DNA of 64,000 bases from UBA5336 sp964412785. Lineage in GTDB: Bacteria > Pseudomonadota > Alphaproteobacteria > Caulobacterales > Hyphomonadaceae. Below are positions 1 through 8,508 of this stretch, piece after piece. A program made the position numbers and the translations under genes. The number at the start of each line of letters is the position of its first letter. Positions within the stretch are counted from its first letter, which is position 1. Where the stretch lies: NCBI GenBank assembly GCA_964412785.1, contig CAYPQD010000002.1, forward strand, positions 1 through 64,000. The letters are read 5' to 3'. The notes below the pieces were generated by a model, which worked only from the letters and a program-made list of their open reading frames with translations, searched no databases and was not told the origin of the DNA.

Positions 1-54
1 ATGCACCTTGAAGGGGCGGGCAGCGTTCTCGAAGGGGATGACCTCAAACGCCTT
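1..54. other. Unassigned left edge
   Basis: These bases lie between the window edge and the first repeat copy. Two plus frames and one minus frame stay open, but the stretch is too short to show which, if any, is coding. A gene ending here on the plus strand would fit the habit of this repeat of sitting behind gene ends, but nothing visible proves it. Confidence 0.3.
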
Positions 55-167
55 ATGCCAAGCTGCATGGATCGGAACCGATCCGTGCAGTGCAGGGCAA
101 GCGCGACTGCGCGTCGGCGCTTATGCGCCGGGGCCGCGGATGAGTCTTCATCCGCGCAGATTGGTAT
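55..167 (+). repeat. Dispersed hairpin repeat, copy A
   Basis: A 113-bp copy of the window's dispersed repeat. It starts ATGCCAAGCTGCATGG and ends ATTGGTAT, so its termini form an imperfect inverted repeat. Inside are three dyads: GGATCGG/CCGATCC, CGGCGC/GCGCCG and GCGGATGA/TCATCCGC. It matches the copies at 37782, 43818 and 45804 over almost the full length. Confidence 0.85.
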
Positions 168-186
168 TAATGCGCCGGGTACGCAG

Positions 187-215
187 ATGGGTCATCGTCC
201 GCGCACACTGGTCTC
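187..215 (+). repeat. Extra right-end fragment of the dispersed repeat
   Basis: About 30 bp including GTCCGCGCACACTGGT that closely match the right end of the copy behind secA (ATCCGCGCACATTGGT). It lies 20 bp beyond copy A, so copy A carries a partial duplication of its right terminus. Confidence 0.55.
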
Positions 216-441
216 AGGGGTCAATGACGATCCTGTCAAACGCCGCCACCGGTGTGCGCTCCCATGCGCTTGATCGCGGGGATGCAGGACGGTTGTGGGT
301 GGTGAGAAGGGAGGGCCACCAGCCCGTCACCGGCGTCGACGAGGCCGTGTTGCCGCCGTGGATCACGGGGCACCGGATTTCGCTGTCCATCTTGAACCCT
401 CCCATCTGGGGCATGCCAGCCTTCGGGTCGGCCGGGTCCAT
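214..441 (-). pseudogene. Probable katG (catalase-peroxidase) 5' remnant
   Basis: A 75-codon minus-strand frame whose first 45 or so residues resemble the start of bifunctional catalase-peroxidase KatG. Residues near 20-43 read RCPVIHGGNTASS followed by TGWWPS, the region before the heme domain (family pattern C-P-x-x-x-G-G-N-T, then W-W-P-N). The family then continues with a conserved L-x-x-L-x-Q-H stretch; here the match stops and the frame ends about 35 codons later. Full KatG is about 720-750 residues, so more than 90 percent is missing, and nothing further left resembles the rest. I infer a deletion, possibly linked to the repeat next door. A chance resemblance or a small unrelated protein cannot be excluded. 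Confidence 0.5.
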
Positions 442-619
442 GCGCACTGTCCTGGCCGCCGGCGAGGGGAGCTTTCCCCCATGCCGCGCCGCAGACCGAG
501 CGGGATCGCACATTGGTACACCTTAAGGATAACCGAACCGGTGGCGCGGCGATCATCGATTGTCTCACTGCCAGCGATAGGCCCGGCCTATGCTGCGGGC
601 GCGCGGATGAGACCAGTCG

Positions 620-1807
620 TCAGTCCATCGCCCAGCAGTCGATCGCCTCGTCGATGATCGCGATGGCCTCACGGATGTCCTCGCCATTGATGACAAGCGG
701 CGGGGCGAGCCGCAGGACATCGCCCCCGGCCACGCCGACGAGCAGGCGCCGGTTGCGGCAAAGCTCCTGCACCGGCTGGGGCGCGCCCTTCAGGCGAAGG
801 CCGGTGAGAAGGCCCTTGCCCGTGACACCCTCGACCTTGTCAGGATGGCTGTCGGCGAGGCTTTTCAGGCCTTGGGCGAGGTCTCCGGCAGTCCGGCGCA
901 CGCCGGCGAGGAATTTCTCGTCGGCGATGATGTCCCAGACCGCGTTTCCCACGGCCATAGCCAGAGGATTGCCGCCATAAGTGGAGCCGTGGCTGCCCGG
1001 CTGCATGACAATGCCGGTGTCCTCGGTGGTTAGGCAGGCGCCGAACGGGAAGCCACCGCCAACTCCCTTTGCGACGCACAGGATGTCGGGGGCCGCGTTC
1101 TGCGCCCAGTCATGGGCAAACAGCCAGCCGGTGCGGCCCATCCCGCACTGCACCTCGTCATGGATCAGGAGTGCGCCGCGCTCATCACACAGCGTCCGCA
1201 GGCCGGTGAGGCAGACCTCCGGAATGGCGCGCACGCCGCCCTCGCCCTGCACCGGCTCGACAAGGACGGCCGCGGTCTTCTCCGTGACCGCTGCGTCGAG
1301 GGCGTCATGGTCGCCGAACTCGACCTGGCGGAAGCCCGGGATCGGTGGGCCGAAGCCCTCCAGGTATTTCGGATTGCCGCCGGCATTGATCGCGCCGAGC
1401 GAGCGGCCATGAAATGCGCCGGTGAAGGTCACGAACTCGATCCGCTCCGGGTCGCCCTTGGCCCAGTGGAATTTGCGTGCGGTCTTGAGGGCGCATTCCA
1501 CCGCCTCGGTGCCGGAATTGGTGAAGAATACCCGGTCTGCAAAGGTGTCCCGGCACATCTTGGCAGCCAGTACCTCCCCGGCCGGAACGCGGAACATGTT
1601 GGAGGTGTGCCAGAGCTTGTCCGCCTGGCTCTTCAGCGCCGCGACCAGGGCCGGGTGCGCATGGCCGAGCGCGGTTACGGCGATGCCTGCGATGAAATCG
1701 AGATAGGCGGTGCCATCCTCGGTGAACAGCCGCACGCCCTCCCCGCGCACGAACGCTTCCTGCGGTGGGGCGTAAACGGGCAGGAGATGGGCTCGGGGGT
1801 CGGACAT
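620..1807 (-). CDS. argD: Acetylornithine aminotransferase
   Basis: A class III PLP-dependent aminotransferase of 395 residues that interconverts N-acetylornithine and N-acetylglutamate semialdehyde in cytoplasmic arginine synthesis. It may also serve succinyldiaminopimelate in lysine synthesis. NSGTEA at about 97-102 binds the PLP phosphate, DEVQCGMGRTG starts near 217 with the cofactor-contacting Asp, and K247 in CVAKGVGGG is the expected Schiff-base lysine. Length is normal for ArgD. I chose the ATG at 1807 (MSDPRAH) because the frame upstream lacks family resemblance. argJ of the same pathway is at 32706. Upstream is an AT-rich region with a large dyad (1904-1937) that could control it. 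Succinylornithine transaminase is a less likely alternative. Confidence 0.93.
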   Translation of the reverse strand: MSDPRAHLLPVYAPPQEAFVRGEGVRLFTEDGTAYLDFIAGIAVTALGHAHPALVAALKSQADKLWHTSNMFRVPAGEVLAAKMCRDTFADRVFFTNSGTEAVECALKTARKFHWAKGDPERIEFVTFTGAFHGRSLGAINAGGNPKYLEGFGPPIPGFRQVEFGDHDALDAAVTEKTAAVLVEPVQGEGGVRAIPEVCLTGLRTLCDERGALLIHDEVQCGMGRTGWLFAHDWAQNAAPDILCVAKGVGGGFPFGACLTTEDTGIVMQPGSHGSTYGGNPLAMAVGNAVWDIIADEKFLAGVRRTAGDLAQGLKSLADSHPDKVEGVTGKGLLTGLRLKGAPQPVQELCRNRRLLVGVAGGDVLRLAPPLVINGEDIREAIAIIDEAIDCWAMD

Positions 1808-2154
1808 GGGACTCGCCTCGACAAGCGGTTGAACTGGCACGAGAGTTGGCGGGGCGCGGTCGGGCTGTCAACCGATCGGGCTAGCATTTGAGCGCCAATA
1901 CGCATCGATAAACAAAAAGCCCTTGACGTTTATCGATATATATCCTAGTTATTCTGGGAGCAGAGCGGACCCCGGCGGTGTGTCTCTTCGCCCCTGCCCT
2001 CACCCCTGAGCCACTGTCGGGGGCCGTCTTTGCCGCAGTCTCTGCCGCCGTCTCTGCCCGAGTGCAGCGGCATCAGTGCGTCCTTGCGTCAACGGGGTTC
2101 AGAACAGCCAACGCCTGCTCCTGATCGCGTCGGAAAAAAGTCAAGCCCGTCAAG
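1808..2154. other. Intergenic region between hisG and argD, no gene seen
   Basis: The gap between argD and the hisG terminator has no frame with protein-like composition. It contains the dyad and promoter-like element described separately at 1904-1951. The remainder is GC-rich, with no recognisable RNA gene. Confidence 0.5.
1904..1951 (+). promoter_or_regulatory. Putative operator dyad overlapping a promoter
   Basis: Perfect 10-bp inverted repeat ATCGATAAAC (1904-1913) and GTTTATCGAT (1928-1937), 14 bp apart, in an AT-rich island. The plus strand carries TTGACG (1923-1928) and TAGTTA (1946-1951) at 17-bp spacing, so the second arm sits inside that possible promoter. The nearest gene in the other direction is argD, whose promoter could also be covered. 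The regulator is unknown. Confidence 0.5.
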
Positions 2155-2182
2155 AGAAAAGCGCGGCTCGCCGGCCGCGCCT
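2155..2182 (-). terminator. Intrinsic terminator of the his operon
   Basis: On the minus strand the dyad GCGCGGC-cggcga-GCCGCGC (2161-2180) is followed by TTTTCTCTTG. It lies about 70 bp behind the hisG stop, as expected for the end of the hisS-hisZ-hisG transcript. Confidence 0.7.
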
Positions 2183-2247
2183 TTCCGATAGGTGTGCGTT
2201 TCCTCCCAGAAACTGCCTGATCAGTGAGCGCCACTTCCCGCGGCTTG

Positions 2248-3192
2248 TCAAGAAACCGTCGCGAGTCTGGCGATAAAATCGTCATAAACCGGGTTGCTGG
2301 CGGAAAACACGAAGTCCACCGGCGACAGGCTGACAGGACCCAGCCCGCAGCCAGTCAGCGCACGCGCCGCTGCTGCCGCGGTTTCCGCGCGGGCATGGGC
2401 GAGATTGCCGCGGACATCGACGAGCCCGAGGGGCTCGGCAAGCGCCTGCGGGATCGGTCCGGCGGCAGTCAGGGCGACCTGTCCATCGGCAACCCTGCGT
2501 GCTTCTGTCGCATCGAGCAGGTCGCGCAGCGTGTCCCGCGCTGGCTGCGTCCAGTTCGCTGTCAGGCTGCCGGCGAGGGCGGCCTGCGATTTCAGGATCA
2601 CGCCATCGTCGAGGATCTTCAGGTGGTTCGCCGCCAGCGTCGCACCGGTCGACGTAATGTCGACGATGAGATCGGCGGTGCCGGCGGCCGGGGCCGCCTC
2701 GGTGGCGCCGGCGCTTTCAACGATCCTGTAGTCGCCGACCGAGCGGGCGGCGAAGAAGCGGCGCGTCGCGGCAAGATACTTGGTGGCAACCCGCAGCCGG
2801 CGGCCGTGGCGCTGGCGGAACTCCGCACCGACGGCGTCGAGGTCGGCCATGGTGGACACATCGATCCACGCGGCCGGCACGGCGACCACCAGGTCGGCGC
2901 GCCCGAAACCGAGCGGGCGGATGACCCGGGCCTGCGCCGGCAGGTCGTGCGCGAGGTCGTGCAACAGGTCCTCGCCGGTGATGCCCACATGCAGGTCGCC
3001 GCCAAGCAGGCGCTCGGCAATCTCACGCGCCGACAGCAGCGCCACCTCGGCGCCGGGCAGGCCGGCAAGGTCCGCAAGGTAACCCCGCTCGCCGCCGATC
3101 TGCTTCAGCCTGAAGCCACACCGTTTCAGCCAGGCCTCGGCCTGGTCCTTCAGGCGCCCCTTGGACGGGATGGCGAGCGTGAGCGCGGTCAT
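2248..3192 (-). CDS. hisG: ATP phosphoribosyltransferase catalytic subunit
   Basis: Catalyses the first step of histidine synthesis: ATP plus PRPP to phosphoribosyl-ATP. The N-terminus TLAIPSKGRLKD, the segment GITGEDLL near 90 and LIVDITSTGATLAANHLK near 195 are HisG hallmarks; the last holds the PRPP-binding loop. At 314 residues it is longer than short HisG proteins (about 210-230) that work with HisZ, but I do not see the typical regulatory domain of long HisG in its C-terminal 100 residues. The start overlaps the hisZ stop by 4 nt (ATGA), so the two are probably translationally coupled and form the HisG-HisZ complex. An intrinsic terminator follows. Confidence 0.93.
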   Translation of the reverse strand: MTALTLAIPSKGRLKDQAEAWLKRCGFRLKQIGGERGYLADLAGLPGAEVALLSAREIAERLLGGDLHVGITGEDLLHDLAHDLPAQARVIRPLGFGRADLVVAVPAAWIDVSTMADLDAVGAEFRQRHGRRLRVATKYLAATRRFFAARSVGDYRIVESAGATEAAPAAGTADLIVDITSTGATLAANHLKILDDGVILKSQAALAGSLTANWTQPARDTLRDLLDATEARRVADGQVALTAAGPIPQALAEPLGLVDVRGNLAHARAETAAAAARALTGCGLGPVSLSPVDFVFSASNPVYDDFIARLATVS

Positions 3193-4346
3193 GGCCGGTC
3201 CCCTGCGACGGCCTCGGCCAGCCGGTCGGGGCGGACGACGCCGCCGATCGCCGACGCGGAGACGACGCCATGGCTGAGCTGGCTGATCAGCGTGTCATAG
3301 CGTCCGCCGGCTCCGAACGGGCGGTTTGGCGGGACGCCCGGCGCGAACAGCTCGAAGACGAAGCCGCCATAATAGGTGAAGCGGCGGCCGAAGGATGCGC
3401 CAAACCGCGCGATCGCGGCCAGCTCCGGCAGCGCCCCGGCGATCTGCCGCGCGCGGGCGTCCACCGCCTCGATCACCGGCTCAAGCCCCGTCAGCCCGGA
3501 TTCGTGCGCAATGTCGGAAAGCTGCCCGGCCGCCTCAGCGAGCGGGCCGTCCACGGCGAGCACGCCCTGCAGGATGGCGCGGGCGCTATCCGGCAGGCCC
3601 CCGGCCTCGGCGTCCTCGCCCTTTTCCAGAAGGCGGGCGAGAATGTCCTCGCGCGTGCGCTCACCGACCTGGGAGATGCCGGCCAGAGCGAACACCTCGT
3701 CCAGCGCCTTGCCAGCGGCTTCCGGCGGGGCGTCGCGCAGGAGGCGGGCGAGGGCATGGCCCGGCGCCTCGCCGGAGCGCGTCGCCGCCAGCAGCATGTC
3801 GATCCGTCCCGCCTGGCGGAAGCGGCGTTTCAGCGTCCGCGCGACGCCAGGGGTCAGTCCCAGTGCGTCGACGAAGGCCGGGAACACCGCCACATCGCCA
3901 AGCAAGGCAGCCCCGACCCGGGCGGAGGCGGCGTCCACCGCACCGGCGACGGCGGCCAGCATGGCGGTATCGGCTTCGGCGCTGGCGGCAAGGCCGAACT
4001 GCTCGACGCCGACCTGGGTGAACTCGAATGGGTCGCCGGCATGGGCGGGCAGGCGGAAGGCGCGGGCGCTGTAGCGCACGGTGCGTGCGCCGTCGGTGCC
4101 GTGATCGCCGGCGAGGCGCAGCGCCGCCTCGGCGCGGGCGATTGGCAGGGTGAGGTCGGGCCGCAGGGCCTGTTCCTCGCCGGCGCCATCGGCAAAGACG
4201 CACAACCGCATGCGCACTGCCTCCCCGGACAGCTCCAGCGGCAGGCTGGCCGGCATGAGCACCGGCGGGTCGGTGAGCGCGCCGCCAAGGGCTTCGAACT
4301 GACGTTCGGCAGCGCGGCGGGCGGCCTCCACATTGCGGCAGCTCAT
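3189..4346 (-). CDS. hisZ: ATP phosphoribosyltransferase regulatory subunit
   Basis: A 385-residue paralogue of the histidyl-tRNA synthetase catalytic core that binds HisG and gives it activity and histidine feedback. It keeps class II synthetase-like landmarks, RPDLTLPIARAE near 66-77 and GAGGRYDTLI near 355, but lacks a tRNA-binding domain. I chose the ATG at 4346 (MSCRNVE), which overlaps the hisS stop by 4 nt. It sits between hisS and hisG, the expected operon for a HisZ-dependent enzyme. A second HisS is unlikely because the synthetase motif GLEYYTGPVYEA is absent. Confidence 0.9.
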   Translation of the reverse strand: MSCRNVEAARRAAERQFEALGGALTDPPVLMPASLPLELSGEAVRMRLCVFADGAGEEQALRPDLTLPIARAEAALRLAGDHGTDGARTVRYSARAFRLPAHAGDPFEFTQVGVEQFGLAASAEADTAMLAAVAGAVDAASARVGAALLGDVAVFPAFVDALGLTPGVARTLKRRFRQAGRIDMLLAATRSGEAPGHALARLLRDAPPEAAGKALDEVFALAGISQVGERTREDILARLLEKGEDAEAGGLPDSARAILQGVLAVDGPLAEAAGQLSDIAHESGLTGLEPVIEAVDARARQIAGALPELAAIARFGASFGRRFTYYGGFVFELFAPGVPPNRPFGAGGRYDTLISQLSHGVVSASAIGGVVRPDRLAEAVAGDRP

Positions 4347-5815
4347 GTGTCGGCCTCGACGATCTCTCTGAGGCGCGCGAGCATTTCGGCACGTGGCGCC
4401 TCGAACTGGCCGGGCCGTGTCTCGCGCCATTCCTCGTTCGAGGCGATCGCTTTCGCCTCGGCGGCGCCGGCCTTGAGGTCCTTTATCGTGACGACGCCCT
4501 TTGCCATCTCGTCCTCGCCGACGATGACGACGGCGGGGGCACTGCGCCGGTCGGCATATTTCATCTGCGCGCGCATGCCGGCGCCGCCCATGTAGGCTTC
4601 GGCCCGCACCCCGCCGGCGCGGATTGCCGCGGCCAGGGCAAGTGCGTCGGAGGGGTCCTCCCTGACCAGGCTCAGCACGACCACGGGTCCGTCGAGGCTT
4701 TGCGTCTCGCCCGAAAGCGCGAGGGCTGTCGCCAGCCTGCTGATGCCCACTGAGAACCCCGTGGCCGGTACCCGATCGCCGGTAAAGCGTGCGATCAGGT
4801 CGTCATAACGCCCGCCGCCACCGATCGAGCCGACCTGAACCGGCTGGCCCCTGTCGTCGCGCGTCTCGCGCAGGAACTCTGCCTCATAGACCGGGCCGGT
4901 GTAGTATTCGAGGCCGCGCACCACCGACGGATCGAGCGTCACGTCGCCTTCCGGGCAGCCCAGAGCGTCAAGAGCGCGCGCGATGGCGTCCAGCTCAGCC
5001 AGTCCCTCCCGGCCCGCCTCTGTGCCCCCGGCAGCGCCGGCGAGCGCCTCCAGCGTCTCCTCGCGCGTCTCGCGCCCGGCGGTCGCGAAGGCGAGCACGC
5101 GGTCGCGGGCGGGCGCGTCAAGGCCGGCCCCCCTTGTGAAGTCGCCGCTCTCATCCATCCGGCCTTCGCCAAGCAGGTCGGCGACGCCCTGCGGGCCGAG
5201 CCGGTCTAGCTTGTCAAGCGCTCGAAGGATGGTCAGGCGGGCCTCGGTGTCGCGCGCGCCGATCTCCTCAAGCACGCCATCCAGCAGACGGCGTGTGTTG
5301 ACACGGATCACGAAATCCCCCGGGGCCAGTCCGGCCGCGCGCAGGGCGGCAGCGCCCATCGCCACCATTTCCGCGTCGGCATGGAAGCCGGGCGCGCCGA
5401 TCGTGTCGGCATCGCACTGAAGGAACTCGCGGAAGCGGCCCGGCCCCGGCTTTTCATTGCGCCAGACCGGCCCGGCGGCATAGCGGCGGAAGGGCTTTGT
5501 GATCGCCTGCCAGTGCTCGGCGGCAAAGCGCGCCAGCGGGGCGGTCAGGTCATAGCGCAGGGCCATCCACTGCTCGTCATCATCCTGCAGGGCAAACACG
5601 CCGGCGTTCGGCCTGTCGTCATCGGGCAGAAATTTTCCCAGTGCATCGGCATATTCGAAGGCGCCTGTCTCCAGCGGCTCGAACCCCCACAGCCGGTAGA
5701 CACCAGTGACGGTGGCGATCAGCGCCTGTTCACGTGTGATCTGGCCTGCCCGCTTGTCGGGGAAGCCGCGCGGGCTGCGGGCGAGGTCACGGCGGGCGGC
5801 GGTCTTGTCGGTCAT
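4343..5815 (-). CDS. hisS: Histidyl-tRNA synthetase
   Basis: Class II aminoacyl-tRNA synthetase of 490 residues that charges tRNA-His. Visible signatures are ALRYDLTAPLARF (motif 2 area), VWRNEKPGPGRFREFLQCD, GLEYYTGPVYEA (histidine-specific) and GGGGRYDDLIARF (motif 3), followed by an anticodon-binding domain with VVVLSLV and the K-G-V-V-T-I-K-D-L stretch near the end. The ATG at 5815 (MTDKTAARR) fits better than a farther upstream frame start that adds a proline/alanine-rich stretch. It is the first gene of the hisS-hisZ-hisG operon, tying histidine charging to histidine synthesis. Confidence 0.95.
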   Translation of the reverse strand: MTDKTAARRDLARSPRGFPDKRAGQITREQALIATVTGVYRLWGFEPLETGAFEYADALGKFLPDDDRPNAGVFALQDDDEQWMALRYDLTAPLARFAAEHWQAITKPFRRYAAGPVWRNEKPGPGRFREFLQCDADTIGAPGFHADAEMVAMGAAALRAAGLAPGDFVIRVNTRRLLDGVLEEIGARDTEARLTILRALDKLDRLGPQGVADLLGEGRMDESGDFTRGAGLDAPARDRVLAFATAGRETREETLEALAGAAGGTEAGREGLAELDAIARALDALGCPEGDVTLDPSVVRGLEYYTGPVYEAEFLRETRDDRGQPVQVGSIGGGGRYDDLIARFTGDRVPATGFSVGISRLATALALSGETQSLDGPVVVLSLVREDPSDALALAAAIRAGGVRAEAYMGGAGMRAQMKYADRRSAPAVVIVGEDEMAKGVVTIKDLKAGAAEAKAIASNEEWRETRPGQFEAPRAEMLARLREIVEADT

Positions 5816-5952
5816 GAGGGGTCGCGCTGGCGGAGCTGCATCAGGCCTGGCGGCGTAGCGGAAGGCTGCGGGGCTGTGAAGGGGCGGGCTCACGACGGCC
5901 CGGCATGAGGCTTGCTCTCCTCACGGGCGAGTGTCCGGAAGGGAACATCAAC

Positions 5953-6444
5953 ATGAGAGCCATGCTTGCAATGCTGGTGCTGGCGCTGGCCGGATCGCCG
6001 GCGCTGGCCTCGCCTGCCCTTGAGCGAGACCTGGCCATCCTGGCAGAAGCGCTCGAGGCGGAAACCGGCGGCCGGCTGGCGGGGGCGCCCAGCCTGGCGG
6101 ACGAGGTCTACCTGGACCGGATCGCGCGGTTTGGCGCTGCGGCTGGCCAGCTTTCCGGCTGGATCGCCGCAGACCCTGACGACGGCGACTATGCCTGCAT
6201 CTATCGAGGCATGGCCGAGGAGGCGGCCCGACAGGGTTCCATCCTCCAGGGCCCTGCCGCCGGCCATGGCGCGGCGTTGCGGCGTCTGCAGAAGCTGTTC
6301 GATGACGCGCAAGCCGTGGCGGTGGCGAGGGATGCCGGGCCGCGCGATCCTGAAGCCGGACCGCTCGCCGAGGGCGTGCAGCCCTGTGCCGCCCGCCCGC
6401 TGGCCGAACAGGACGGGCTGAACGCGCTGGTCGACGCCCGCTGA
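5953..6444 (+). CDS. Small exported protein, function unknown
   Basis: A 163-residue protein starting with a clear signal peptide, MRAMLAMLVLALAGSPALA, with cleavage expected after ALA, so it is probably periplasmic. The mature part is acidic to neutral and alanine-rich, with two Cys, at about residues 72 (DYACIYRG) and 147 (VQPCAAR), that might pair. I recognise no family. The ATG at 5953 was chosen because it begins the signal peptide and follows GAAGGGA; an upstream in-frame ATG at 5905 would bury the signal sequence. It is divergent from hisS and convergent with the histidine kinase gene, so it stands alone. Confidence 0.65.
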   Translation: MRAMLAMLVLALAGSPALASPALERDLAILAEALEAETGGRLAGAPSLADEVYLDRIARFGAAAGQLSGWIAADPDDGDYACIYRGMAEEAARQGSILQGPAAGHGAALRRLQKLFDDAQAVAVARDAGPRDPEAGPLAEGVQPCAARPLAEQDGLNALVDAR

Positions 6445-6506
6445 GGGGGCGCAGGCCCAGCGGCTCACCTTGCCATTTCATTGGGGGCAGTGCGCAGCGC
6501 GCAGGC

Positions 6507-7823
6507 CTAATGCGGCAGGCGCAGGCGCGCGCGCAGGCCGCCGAGTGGGCTGGTTTCAAGGCGGACATCGCCGCCATGGGCGCGGGCGGTGTCGCGGGCG
6601 AGCGCGAGGCCGAGCCCTGTGCCCGGCGTGTTCTGCCCGCGCGCCTCGTCGAGCCGGTAGAAAGGTCGGAAGGCGCCCTCGCGTGCCTCCGGCGCGATGC
6701 CGGGGCCATCATCATCGATCACGAGATCGACCCCGCGCGGCCCGTCGATGAGGCGCATCTCGACCGCACGGCCATAGGCGAGCGCGTTGGTAAGGAGGTT
6801 GGAGACTGCGCGCCTGAGTGCCAGCGGACGGGCTTCCACGGTGACCTGCGGCAGGTCAACCAGGCTGATCGTGTCCGACAGCCGCGCTGCGGTGTCGGCG
6901 ACCAGCCGGTCAAGCCTGACAGTTTCGCGCTGCTCTCCCTCCTCCCCGCGGGCGAAGGCGAGGTATTCGTCCAGCATGGCGCTCATCTCGTCGAGGTCGG
7001 CGCGGGCGGCGAGGATGTCCTCGCTGTCTCCCAGCATGGCGAGCTGCAGTTTGAGACGGGTCAGCGGTGTTCTCAGGTCATGGCTGACGCCGGCGAGCAT
7101 GGCCGTGCGCTGGTCGGCAAAGGCTGTGAGCCGCTGCTTCATTTCAAGGACCGCCCGGGCGACATCGCGCACCTCGGTCGCCCCCGACGGGCGGAAGTCC
7201 GGCGCCTCCTCGCCGCGCCCGAACGCCTTCGCGGCCTCGGCGAGCCGCAGGATGGAGCGCACCTGATTGCGCAGGAAGCCCAGCGACAGGATCAGCAGGA
7301 TCAGGGTAGAGAGGATCACCCAGACAATGAAGATGTGCCCGGTGGTGGAGAAGGTGCGGTCGCGCTGGGTCACGAAGACGACCACGCCATCATCGCTCGC
7401 GACGCGGATTTCCACAGTGTCCGCTGCTGACAGGTCGAACCAGAAGGGCCGGTCCAGCCGGGCAGACAGCTCGCCCATCAGGATGTCGTCGAGCGGGGTG
7501 AAGCGCCAGCCGCGCTGGCTTGCGGGCAAGGCCTCTCCCGGTCGCACATCGATATCCATCCGCAGGGTGTTTTCCGCGCGTGCGGTGATGTCGGCGAGCA
7601 GGGTGGGCTCTGCCTCCAGGTCTGCCAGGACATAGGCGATCGACGAAGCGACGCCCTGGCTCAGCTTGCGTGAGGTCTGTCGCCAGTGGCTGTCATAGAA
7701 GGCATAGGTCACCGCCGCGAGCAGCAGTATGACCGGCAGGACGGCGATCAGGATTGATCGCGGATAGAGGCCGCGCGGAGTGATATCGCGCAGGCGAAAG
7801 GGTAAAAGACGACGCCGGGGCAT
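6507..7823 (-). CDS. Sensor histidine kinase, EnvZ/PetS-like
   Basis: Inner-membrane sensor of 438 residues. TM helices at about 24-42 and 164-184 enclose a periplasmic domain of about 120 residues, followed by a HAMP linker (185-236). The HisKA domain has VSHDLRTPLTRLKL with H248 as the phosphorylation site. The ATPase domain has the N box (SNLLTNALAYG), G1 (DDDGPGIAP) and G2 (GTGLGLALA). All catalytic boxes look intact. It lies 10 nt behind the response regulator gene, in the order marR, regulator, kinase. This matches the petP-petR type cluster of alphaproteobacteria; the signal sensed is unknown. Confidence 0.93.
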   Translation of the reverse strand: MPRRRLLPFRLRDITPRGLYPRSILIAVLPVILLLAAVTYAFYDSHWRQTSRKLSQGVASSIAYVLADLEAEPTLLADITARAENTLRMDIDVRPGEALPASQRGWRFTPLDDILMGELSARLDRPFWFDLSAADTVEIRVASDDGVVVFVTQRDRTFSTTGHIFIVWVILSTLILLILSLGFLRNQVRSILRLAEAAKAFGRGEEAPDFRPSGATEVRDVARAVLEMKQRLTAFADQRTAMLAGVSHDLRTPLTRLKLQLAMLGDSEDILAARADLDEMSAMLDEYLAFARGEEGEQRETVRLDRLVADTAARLSDTISLVDLPQVTVEARPLALRRAVSNLLTNALAYGRAVEMRLIDGPRGVDLVIDDDGPGIAPEAREGAFRPFYRLDEARGQNTPGTGLGLALARDTARAHGGDVRLETSPLGGLRARLRLPH

Positions 7824-7833
7824 GGTGGGCGGC

Positions 7834-8508
7834 TCAGTCCGGCACCAGCCGGTAGCCGATCCCGCGGACCGTCTGCAGGTGGGTCGGCTGTTTCGGATCA
7901 GGCTCGATCTTGCGCCTGAGCCGCGTCACCTGGACGTCGACCGAGCGCTCCAGCGCGGTGGAGGTGGCGCTGGCCAGGTCCTCGCGGCTGACCGGTTCGC
8001 CGGCATGGCGGGCAAGCAGGGTCAGCAGCTGGCACTCGCTCTCGGTGAGGCGGATGCGGGTTTCGCCCTCCACAAGGTCGCCATGCTCGGGGCGGAAGAC
8101 GCGGCCCGACAGGGTGACTTCCTCCAGGGGGTCTGCGCGTGCCGTGCGCCGCAGGATCGCTGCGATGCGAAGCGCCAGCTCCTCCGGCTCGAAGGGCTTG
8201 GCGAGATAATCGTCGGCGCCGCGCTTGAGGCCCTCGATGCGCTCGCCAGCGAGGCCGCGGGCGGTGAGCAGGATCACCGGCGTATCGATCTCCTCGCGGA
8301 TCGCGGACAGGAGCGACAGGCCGTCCTCGCCCGGCATCATGACGTCGAGTATCGCGAGATCAAATGCGATCTGGGTGAGCAGCCGCCGCGCTGTCGCCGC
8401 ATCCGGCGCCGCCGTCACGCCATATCCAGCCCCTTTCAGATAGCGCTTCAGCAGGGTGCGGATACGGTCATCGTCATCGACCACGAGCAGGTGGGCGCCG
8501 GCGCTCAC
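7834..8508 (-). CDS. OmpR-family response regulator, PetR-like
   Basis: A 224-residue regulator with an N-terminal receiver and a C-terminal winged helix. The receiver shows the acidic cluster VVDDDDR near 9-15, phospho-acceptor D55 in LAILDVMMPG, the Thr/Ala switch area ILLTARG and K104 in DYLAKPF. The DNA-binding domain ends with VQVTRLRRKIEPDP and TVRGIGYRLVP, typical of the OmpR family. Translation starts at a GTG overlapping the marR stop by 4 nt (GTGA), so the MarR protein, regulator and kinase are made together. Its partner is almost certainly the adjacent kinase. Target genes cannot be read from the sequence. Confidence 0.93.
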   Translation of the reverse strand: MSAGAHLLVVDDDDRIRTLLKRYLKGAGYGVTAAPDAATARRLLTQIAFDLAILDVMMPGEDGLSLLSAIREEIDTPVILLTARGLAGERIEGLKRGADDYLAKPFEPEELALRIAAILRRTARADPLEEVTLSGRVFRPEHGDLVEGETRIRLTESECQLLTLLARHAGEPVSREDLASATSTALERSVDVQVTRLRRKIEPDPKQPTHLQTVRGIGYRLVPD

